Shown here in pieces: positions 1-5,900 of a stretch of 7,389 bases of DNA. The notes below the pieces were generated by a model. That model made no database searches. It was given only the letters and a program-made list of their open reading frames with translations, and was not told the DNA's origin. Both the position numbers and the translations under genes were made by a program. How positions within the stretch are numbered: the first letter of the stretch is position 1; each line of letters starts with the position of its first letter. This DNA is from Chloroflexota bacterium (GTDB taxonomy: Bacteria; Chloroflexota; Limnocylindria; Limnocylindrales; CSP1-4), in contig JAJYXX010000160.1 in assembly GCA_021801545.1 (NCBI GenBank), positions 1 through 7,389 of the forward strand, written 5' to 3'.

Positions 1-96
1 TCGAAGTTGTCCCACCGCGTCTGCCCGACCTGTGGCTACTACGCCGGACGAGCTGCGATCGAGGTGAAGAAGCCAGCGGACGAATCCGCCTCCTGA
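1..96 (+). CDS. rpmF: 50S ribosomal protein L32, C-terminal part (5' end outside window)
   Basis: The window opens on a codon boundary of an open frame that runs 31 residues to a TGA stop. It contains HRVCPTCGYYAGR, which matches the C-terminal half of the L32 zinc ribbon: the second CxxC pair (codons at 22-24 and 31-33) followed by GYY-GR. L32 is a small protein of the large ribosomal subunit. The first CxxC pair and the basic N-terminus would lie upstream of the window. The tail after the ribbon is about 15 residues and polar, as is common. plsX starts only 4 nt after the stop. The rpmF-plsX pair is a classic conserved and co-transcribed neighbourhood in many bacteria, which supports the call despite the short fragment. 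Confidence 0.93.
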   Translation, partial: SKLSHRVCPTCGYYAGRAAIEVKKPADESAS

Positions 97-100
97 ACCC

Positions 101-1147
101 GTGGACCTGAGCTCCGTTCGCACCACCGGCGAGGAGGGGTACGTCCGCGTCGCGGTCGACGCGATGGGCGGGGATCACGGCCCCGAAGAGGTCGTGCCGG
201 GCGCGCTGCTCTACGCGCGGGCGAACCCCGGCGACGAGGTCATCCTCGTCGGGCAGGCCGAGCGCGTCCGGGCGATCGCCGGGCGGGACCCGCCGGCCAA
301 CGTGAGCTTCGTCCAGGCCGGCGAGGTGATCGCGATGGACGAGGCACCCGCGCTCGCGCTGCGCGAGAAGCGGGACGCCTCGATCGTGGTGGCGATGGGC
401 CTCGTCAAGCGGGGCGTTGCCGATGCGGTCGTCACGGCCGGGCACACCGGGGCAGGGATGGCCACCGCGGTCCTCCAGCTGGGCCGCTCGCCCGGCGTAG
501 ACCGGCCGGCCCTGGCCGTCCAGATGGTCACCGATTCGGGCCCCTTCGTGCTCCTCGACATCGGAGCCAATCCCGACTCGACCGGGGCGAACCTCTTCCA
601 GTACGCCCACATGGGCGCGATCTTCGCCGAGCGCGTGCTCGGGGTCCGGGAGCCGCGGGTCGCGCTCCTCTCGATCGGCGAGGAGAAGGGCAAGGGCGAC
701 GCCCGGATCCAGCGGGCGACCGAGCTGCTCGACGCCTCGAACCTCAACTTCGTCGGCAACGTCGAGGGCAAGGATCTCGTCCACCACCTCGCCGACGTCG
801 TCGTCTGCGACGCGGTCCCGGGCAACGTCACGATCAAGTTCTTCGAGGGGCTCTCGACGTTCATCTTCGACCTGCTCCGGGCCGAGTTCAGGCGCCCGCC
901 GCGCGGCCCGCTCGCCTACGCGCTGATGAAGCCGGGCCTCGACCGGATCCGGGCCGTCTTCGACTACGAGAAGCTCGGTGGCTCGCCGCTGCTCGGGGTC
1001 CGGGGGACCGTGATCATCACCCATGGTCGTGCGCGTCGGCGGATGATCTCCTACGCGGTGGCCGTGGGCGCGGCCGCGGCCCGGGCGCGGGTCCCGGACC
1101 TGATCGCCGAGACGTTCCACCACCGCAGTGGTGAGGCAGCCTCATGA
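101..1147 (+). CDS. plsX: Phosphate acyltransferase PlsX (acyl-ACP:phosphate acyltransferase)
   Basis: PlsX converts acyl-ACP and inorganic phosphate to acyl-phosphate, the acyl donor for PlsY in the first step of phosphatidic acid synthesis. It is a soluble, peripherally membrane-associated enzyme. The 348-residue product has the family motifs in order: VAVDAMGGDHGP (about residues 17-28), ALREKRDASI (about 85-95), TAGHTGA (112-118, usually SAGNTGA), LLDIGANPD (151-159), SIGEEKGKGD, NFVGNVEG, VVCDAVPGNV (about 233-243, usually DGFVGNV) and GGSPLLGVRGTVIITHG (to about 309). Length is normal to slightly long. GTG at 101 is the only ATG/GTG/TTG start before the first motif, and it adds about 14 residues compared with typical PlsX. 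A strong ribosome-binding-like sequence lies inside this extension (131-139), so the true start is uncertain. The stop overlaps the next ATG (ATGA). Confidence 0.97.
   Translation: MDLSSVRTTGEEGYVRVAVDAMGGDHGPEEVVPGALLYARANPGDEVILVGQAERVRAIAGRDPPANVSFVQAGEVIAMDEAPALALREKRDASIVVAMGLVKRGVADAVVTAGHTGAGMATAVLQLGRSPGVDRPALAVQMVTDSGPFVLLDIGANPDSTGANLFQYAHMGAIFAERVLGVREPRVALLSIGEEKGKGDARIQRATELLDASNLNFVGNVEGKDLVHHLADVVVCDAVPGNVTIKFFEGLSTFIFDLLRAEFRRPPRGPLAYALMKPGLDRIRAVFDYEKLGGSPLLGVRGTVIITHGRARRRMISYAVAVGAAAARARVPDLIAETFHHRSGEAAS
131..145 (+). promoter_or_regulatory. Shine-Dalgarno-like GAGGAGGGG inside the called plsX 5' end, 5 nt before a GTC codon
   Basis: GAGGAGGGG at 131-139 is as strong as the acpP ribosome-binding site. 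With normal spacing it points to the GTC at 143-145, which encodes Val15 of the called protein. This is exactly where the starting Met of ordinary PlsX (M-R-I-A-V-D-A-M-G-G-D) would align. The annotated GTG at 101 has no purine-rich sequence upstream. Seen: the motif and spacing. Inferred: that it marks the ancestral or real start. It may instead be chance, because Gly-Glu-Glu-Gly codons are purine-rich. Confidence 0.4.
1118..1133 (+). repeat. Short perfect inverted repeat before the asp23-like start (possible RNA hairpin)
   Basis: CACCAC (1118-1123) and GTGGTG (1128-1133) pair perfectly around a CGCA loop. This would form a 6-bp, 4-nt-loop hairpin at the end of plsX, 10 nt before the ATG at 1144. 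The 3' arm overlaps GTGAGG, the nearest purine-rich stretch to that start, so the hairpin might hide it until ribosomes finishing plsX open it. The stem is short, lies in coding sequence and could be chance in GC-rich DNA. There is no T-run, so it is not a terminator. Confidence 0.25.
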
Positions 1148-1458
1148 GCGGTCCGCAGCTCCAGGTCGGGCGCGGCGTCGTGCTCGAGATGGTCCGGCTG
1201 GCCACAGAGGAAGTGCCGGGCGTGCTCCTGCTCGGCCGCGGTGGACCGCGCTGGCGGAGCTGGCTCGGGGGTGCCCCGATCCAGGTCCGGATGGGCGAGG
1301 GTCGGATCGATGTCCGGGTGACGCTCGTCGCCCGCCCCGGCCAAGACCTCGTCGCCCTCGCGGCCCAGGTGCGGACGGCGGTCGCCGGCACGATCGAGCG
1401 CCTTCTCGGGCTCGAGGCCGGCTCGATCACGGTCGTCCTCGACGGTGTCGGGAGCTGA
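1144..1458 (+). CDS. Asp23/Gls24-family (DUF322, YqhY-like) protein
   Basis: The product is 104 residues, with no signal peptide or membrane segment visible. Its pattern fits the Asp23/Gls24 family: an N-terminal stretch VVLEMVRLATEEVPGVLLL (12-30) with the usual V-x-G-V-x-x-L, a Gly-rich turn (about 31-44), a beta segment RIDVRVTLVARPGQDL (54-69), then helix AQVRTAVAGTIERLLGLE and terminal strand GSITVVLDGV. Members are cytosolic or membrane-tethered small proteins linked to envelope stress. Their biochemical activity is not well defined. In Bacillus subtilis the homologue YqhY is encoded between accBC and nusB and has been connected to acetyl-CoA carboxylase control. Here the gene sits directly before nusB and between plsX and acpP, keeping the nusB and fatty-acid association. 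The ATG overlaps the plsX stop (ATGA), which suggests translational coupling. Family assignment is fairly secure, function is not. Confidence 0.85.
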   Translation: MSGPQLQVGRGVVLEMVRLATEEVPGVLLLGRGGPRWRSWLGGAPIQVRMGEGRIDVRVTLVARPGQDLVALAAQVRTAVAGTIERLLGLEAGSITVVLDGVGS

Positions 1459-1918
1459 CCGGGCCCGCTCGCGGCGGGCCGGTCGACGCCTCGCCCTCGC
1501 CTCGGTCTTCGAAGCGGAGTTCGGACAGCGGCCGGCGCTCGCGATCCTCGAGCGCCATCTGGCCACGACCGAGACGGATTCCGAGGCGGCGGCCCTCGCC
1601 CGCGCCCTCGTGGCGGCGGTCGTCGAGCAGCGCGACTCGATCGATGCCCTGATCGAGCGGATCGCGCCCCAGTACCCGGTCGTCCAGCTCGCCCGGATGG
1701 ACCGCGCGCTGCTTCGTACGGCGCTCGGCGAGGTGCTACACTCCGCGACGACGCCGGCCCGGGTGGCGATCGCCGAGTGGGTCGAGCTGGCACGGATCTA
1801 CAGTGGAGACCCGGCGCGGCGCCTGATGAACGGCGTGCTCGGGCGAGTCGCAACGGAGATGGCCACCGCGCCAGCCCGGCCGGGGCCGCAGCCATCAGAT
1901 CGAACCCGCGGCAGGTAG
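1445..1918 (+). CDS. nusB: Transcription antitermination / rRNA biogenesis factor NusB
   Basis: NusB binds boxA RNA together with NusE (ribosomal protein S10) and helps RNA polymerase read through rRNA operons. The 157-residue product has the all-helical NusB layout. It has an N-terminal basic helix RRAGRRLALASVFEAEFG (10-27, matching the family's R-x-A-R-x-x-A-x-x-x-LY). A central acidic or variable part follows. The diagnostic C-terminal half is LARMDRALLRTALGEVL (82-98), then TPARVAIAEWVELARIYSGD (103-122) and RRLMNGVLGRV (125-135). Residues 140-157 are a Pro/Arg-rich tail beyond the usual end. The only start that keeps the first helix is GTG 1445, which overlaps the asp23-like gene by 14 nt. 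No Shine-Dalgarno is visible, so translation probably depends on the upstream gene. Confidence 0.95.
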   Translation: MSGADRARSRRAGRRLALASVFEAEFGQRPALAILERHLATTETDSEAAALARALVAAVVEQRDSIDALIERIAPQYPVVQLARMDRALLRTALGEVLHSATTPARVAIAEWVELARIYSGDPARRLMNGVLGRVATEMATAPARPGPQPSDRTRGR

Positions 1919-1936
1919 CCGACGGCACCCCACTCC

Positions 1937-1949
1937 GAGGAGGGAGTCA
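1937..1949 (+). promoter_or_regulatory. Strong ribosome-binding site of acpP
   Basis: GAGGAGGG at 1937-1944 lies 5 nt before the GTG at 1950. It is one of only two strong sites at gene starts in this window. It fixes the start of acpP on a GTG and fits the need for far more acyl carrier protein than the neighbouring products. Confidence 0.85.
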
Positions 1950-2186
1950 GTGGCCAGCACGTACGATCGCCTGAAGAAGATCGTCGTCGAGCAGCTCGGC
2001 GTCGATGAGGACGAGGTCCGCCCCGACGCCTCGTTCGTCGACGACCTGAACGCCGACTCGCTCGACCTCGTCGAGCTGATCATGAGCCTCGAGGAAGAGT
2101 TCGGGACCGAGATCTCGGACGAGGATGCCGAGAAGATCCGCACGGTCCAGGACGCCGTCGACTACATCGACGAGCACGCCTCCTAG
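1950..2186 (+). CDS. acpP: Acyl carrier protein
   Basis: ACP carries growing acyl chains on a 4'-phosphopantetheine arm during type II fatty acid synthesis. It also supplies acyl-ACP to PlsX, which is encoded upstream. The product is 78 residues, the standard length, and strongly acidic. It has the DSL motif with the modified serine at residue 37 (codon 2058-2060), inside DDLNADSLDLVELIMSLEEE. Helix I (Y5-Q15, YDRLKKIVVEQ) and the C-terminal DAVDYIDEH helix are both as expected. The GTG start is supported by the strong ribosome-binding site and by alignment of helix I. The 31-nt gap to nusB is the largest intergenic gap between called genes here and shows no obvious promoter. rnc follows after 22 nt, as in many genomes. 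Confidence 0.98.
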   Translation: MASTYDRLKKIVVEQLGVDEDEVRPDASFVDDLNADSLDLVELIMSLEEEFGTEISDEDAEKIRTVQDAVDYIDEHAS

Positions 2187-2208
2187 TCGAGCCGACCAGC
2201 CCGATCTC

Positions 2209-2925
2209 GTGCGGCCGGCCGCCGCGCTCGCGGCTCGGCTGGGGCTGCAGGTCCACGACCTCGACCTGTTCGAGCAGGCACTCGTCCACAGCAGCTACCT
2301 CCACGAGCACCCCGAGGCCGCCGCCGCTCACAACGAGCGGCTCGAGTTCCTGGGTGACGCGGTCGTCAACCTCGTCGTCTCCGAAGCCCTCTTCGTGCGG
2401 CACCCGGCCGACGACGAGGGGACGCTCTCGGCGCGCCGGGCGGCGATTGTGAGCACGAGCGGCCTTGCCCGCCTGGCCGGCCGGATCGAGCTCGGGTCGT
2501 GGCTGCTCCTCGGGGCGGGCGAGTCGCGCCGGGGCGGTCGGCTGCGGCCCTCGCTCCTCGCCTCGGGGTTCGAGGCACTTGCCGGGGCACTCTACCTCGA
2601 TCTGGGCTATGGGCCGACCTGTGACTGGCTGCTCGCCCTCGCCCGACCGGAGATCGAGGCGGACCTGCCGATGGGCACCCTGAAGAGCCCGAAGAGCCAG
2701 CTCCAGGAGTACACCCAGCAGCGGCTCGGCGAGCGCCCGTTCTACCGGATCGTCGCGGCGAGCGGCCCGGATCACGCGAAGCTCTTCCGGATCGAGGTGC
2801 TCGTCGAAGATCGTGTCATCGGGGTGGGGGAGGGCCATTCCCGTCGCGCGGCCGAGACGGCCGCCGCGACCGCCGCCCTGGCCACGCTGGCCGGGCAGGA
2901 CGGCCCAGCCCGCGACGCGCCATGA
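2209..2925 (+). CDS. rnc: Ribonuclease III
   Basis: RNase III cuts double-stranded RNA, notably the 30S rRNA precursor. From GTG 2209 the product is 238 residues. It has an N-terminal endonuclease domain (about 1-150), with ALVHSSY (24-30), the signature NERLEFLGDAV (42-52, acidic residues E43, E46, D50), DEG (E70) and PSLLASGFEALAGALYLD (114-131). A double-stranded RNA-binding domain follows (about 160-230: KSQLQEYTQ, GPDH, KLFRIEVLV, GEGHSRRAAETAAATAAL). At residue 119 (codon 2563-2565) a serine replaces the aspartate usual in LAD-x-x-EA, equivalent to E. coli D114, while E122 (E117) is kept. An upstream ATG at 2125 keeps the frame open but would overlap acpP by 62 nt and add a Ser/Thr/Arg-rich stretch typical of a shadow frame, so 2209 is preferred. 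No Shine-Dalgarno is visible. The stop overlaps the smc ATG (ATGA). Confidence 0.95.
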   Translation: MRPAAALAARLGLQVHDLDLFEQALVHSSYLHEHPEAAAAHNERLEFLGDAVVNLVVSEALFVRHPADDEGTLSARRAAIVSTSGLARLAGRIELGSWLLLGAGESRRGGRLRPSLLASGFEALAGALYLDLGYGPTCDWLLALARPEIEADLPMGTLKSPKSQLQEYTQQRLGERPFYRIVAASGPDHAKLFRIEVLVEDRVIGVGEGHSRRAAETAAATAALATLAGQDGPARDAP

Positions 2926-5900
2926 CCGGACCTCACCCTCCTCGTCGCGATCGCGGGGGGAGCGGCCCCGGGCGCGAGAGACTGCCTGCCCCCGGGGGCG
3001 AGGGGCTGCCCGCCCCGGTCCGCCTGCTCGCCCTCAGGCTCCAGGGATTCAAGTCGTTCGCGGAGCGGACGATCGTCGAGTTCGGCCCGGGCATCAGCGC
3101 CGTCGTCGGGCCGAACGGCTCGGGCAAGAGCAATCTCGCCGATGCGCTCCGCTGGGCGCTCGGGGAGCAGGGACGGGCGCTCCGTTCACGCCGCTCGGAG
3201 GACGTCATCTTCGCCGGCTCGGAGCGACGCTCGGCGCTCGGCATGGCGGACGTCACGCTCGTGCTCGATAACGCCGACGGCCTGCTGCCGGTCGAGTACA
3301 GCGTGCTCGAGATCGGTCGTCGCCTCTACCGGTCGGGCGAGAACGACTACCTGCTGAACCGCCAGCGGGTCCGTCTGCGCGACCTCGTCGACCTGCTCGA
3401 CGGTGCGCACCTAGCGGACAACGCCTTCCTGTTCATCGGCCAGGGAATGGTCGACCAGGCGCTCGCGCTCCGACCCGAGGAGCGGCGGCCGCTCTTCGAG
3501 GAGGTCGCCGGCGTGCGGCGCCACGAGCGCCGGCGTCGCAAGGCGGAGGAGCAGTTGGCCGAGGCCGAGGCGAACCTCGCCCGGGTCGAGGACATCCTCG
3601 CCGAGCTCCGGCCGCAGGCTCGCCGCCTCGCGGCGCAGGCCGCGCAGCAGGCGAGCCGACAGAGCGCCGGCGAGGAGCTGGCGGCCGCCCTGCTCGCCGT
3701 TGCCCACGCCCGCTGGCACGAGGTGGCCGCCCGGGCCGCCGACGCCGCCGCCCACCTGACAGCGGTGCGGGCGGAGGCCGACGCGGCGCTCGGCGAGCTC
3801 ACGGCCGCCGAGCAGGCAGCGGCCGCGATCGGGGCGCAGATCGCCGCCCGGGCAGAGCTCGAGCGTGACCGGCGGGTGACACAGGAAGGGGCGCTCGCCG
3901 CGCTCACCACGCACCGGCTGCGCCAGGCCCGGCTGGCCGCCGATCTCGATGCGATCGCGCGCGACCGGCGCCGCCTCGAGGAAGAGCGGCTCGCCGCCGA
4001 GGCCGATCGCGCCGCTTGCCGACGCGAGCTTGCGGGTCCGGTGCCCGACCCGGATCGCGCCCTCGAGGCGGCGGTCGTGGCCGCAGAACGGGCGCTCGGC
4101 GAGGCACTCGAGGAGCTCGGTGTACTACATGCGGCGAGTGCCGCGCGCGGGGACGAGCTCGCGGCACTCCGGCGCGCGGCGGCGGCTCGCGAGGCCGAGC
4201 TCGAGACCGCACGCCGGAGTGCCGCCGAGAGCGAGCGGCGCCTGGTCGAGGAGCGCGCCCGGGCCGATGCGACGACGTCCCGCCGGCACGAGCTCGAGGC
4301 CCGGCTGACGGACGCCCGAGCGGCGCTCGGGGGCGCGCTCGAGGCGGAGCGGGCGGTCGCGGCCGAGCGCGAGACGGCTCGCGCGGCGCTCGAGGCGCTC
4401 GAGGGTCGTCGGCAGGCGGCGGTGGAACGGGCGACGGTCGCCGGTGAGCGGGCGGCGGCGAGGCGCGGGCGCCTGGAGGCGATCCGGAGCCGGCTCGCCG
4501 AGGACGAGGCACGGGGGATTGCGCGTGCCGCGCGCCGGCGTGGCGGCCGTCGGCTCGACGAGGAGCTCCAGGTGGACCCGGCGCTCCGGGCGGCGGTCGA
4601 GGCGGCACTCGGGGAGGCTGCCCGGGCCTACCTGGTGAGCAGCGACGTCGTCGCTGAGCTCGCCGGCGAGCGCGGCCTCCTCGTCGTCGAGCAGAGTGGG
4701 GCGAACGGCCGTCCGGGGGCAAACGAGCGGCCTGGAGGCGGGCCCGCCGGTGATCCGGAGATGCCCGCCGGGCTGCGCGACCGGCTCGTCGCTCTCGGCG
4801 GCGGCCGGCTCGGCGAGGCGATCCGGCGCGACCCGACCGGGGCCGCGCGCCGGCTGCTCGCGAGCGCGGTCTGGGTTCCCGACCTGGCGGCAGTGCTCGC
4901 GCTCCAGCCGCTCCTGCCGCCCGGCTGGCTGGTCGTCGGCCGGGACGGATCGGTCGTCGCCGGCCCACTGACGATCGCTCTCGGGCGTCCGGACCCGCTC
5001 CTCGAGCGTCGGGCCGAGGCAGAGCGCCTGGCCGCCGAGCTCGAGGCTGCCTCGGCGGCCGCCGCCACGGCCACGGCCGAAGCAGCTGCGGTCGAGGCCG
5101 AGGTGGCGACGGCGCGGGCCAGGTTCGACGAGCTCCGAACGGCCGAGTCGGCCGCCGCGGCCGCCCGGCGACGGGCCGAGGAGGAGGAACGTACGGCCGG
5201 GCGCGCGGCCGAGGCGGTCGCTCGCGAGGCGACCTGGCTCGAGGCGCAGCTCGCCCGGCTGGAGGCGGAGGCAGCGCGCCAGCGGGAGGCGCTCGCCACG
5301 CTCGAGGCCTCGGTCGCCGGGCGACCCGGCCCGGGCGACGCGGCGGGGTCGGATCTCGGCCCGGGCCAGGGTTCGGCGCTCCGGACCTGGGAGCTGCGCG
5401 CGATGGAGCTCCGAGAGCGGCGCGATCACCTCGTCGCCGGCCTGGCTGAACAGGACCACCGGCGTCGCGAGGCGGAATCGCGACGGGCCCGTGCCGAGGC
5501 TGCGGTGGCGATGGACGAGGAACGGATCGCGCGGGCGGACCATGAGACGGCCGTTCTCGGTGCGCGCGAGCGCGAGCTCCTGGCCGAACGTGACGCGCTC
5601 GGCCGCAACGTGGCGGCCGCGGCGGCCCGCGAGGCGGCGGCCCGGACGGCGCTCGAGGAGCTGCTCGCGGCCGACGTGGCGGATCGCGAACGGCTCGCGG
5701 TCGCAGAGGCCGCGAGCAGCCGGGCGCGCAGCCGGCTGCGCACGAGCGAGGAGCGGCTCCGCGCCGCCGAGGTCGCCGATCTCGAGGCCCGCCTGGCGGT
5801 CGAGGCGATCCGCGAGCAGCTCCTCGTCGAGCTCGCCGTGCTCGGCGAGCTCGGGCTCCGCAGCCTCGGCGTCGAGGGGCCGGTCGAGGACGAGAGCGCG

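Noticed and set aside
1017..1928. Minus-strand open frames across asp23-like and nusB
   Set aside because: The predicted proteins are Arg/Pro/Ser-rich low-complexity sequence, and they cover well-supported genes on the + strand. Shadows of GC-rich codon use.
2125..2208. Upstream ATG for rnc at 2125
   Set aside because: It would overlap acpP by 62 nt and encode a Ser/Thr/Pro/Arg-rich stretch that mirrors the acpP codons. RNase III from GTG 2209 already has a normal N-terminus.
2988..2999. Perfect 12-base palindrome of C-run and G-run near the start of smc
   Set aside because: It has no loop, lies in Pro/Gly codons, and such runs arise easily at this base composition. There is no sign of a regulatory role.
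3018..3020. GTC codon of smc where other SMCs begin, as a second non-canonical GTC start
   Set aside because: The nearest purine run is about 12 nt away. The ATG at 2922 overlaps the rnc stop in a typical coupling arrangement. Val simply continues the first beta strand.
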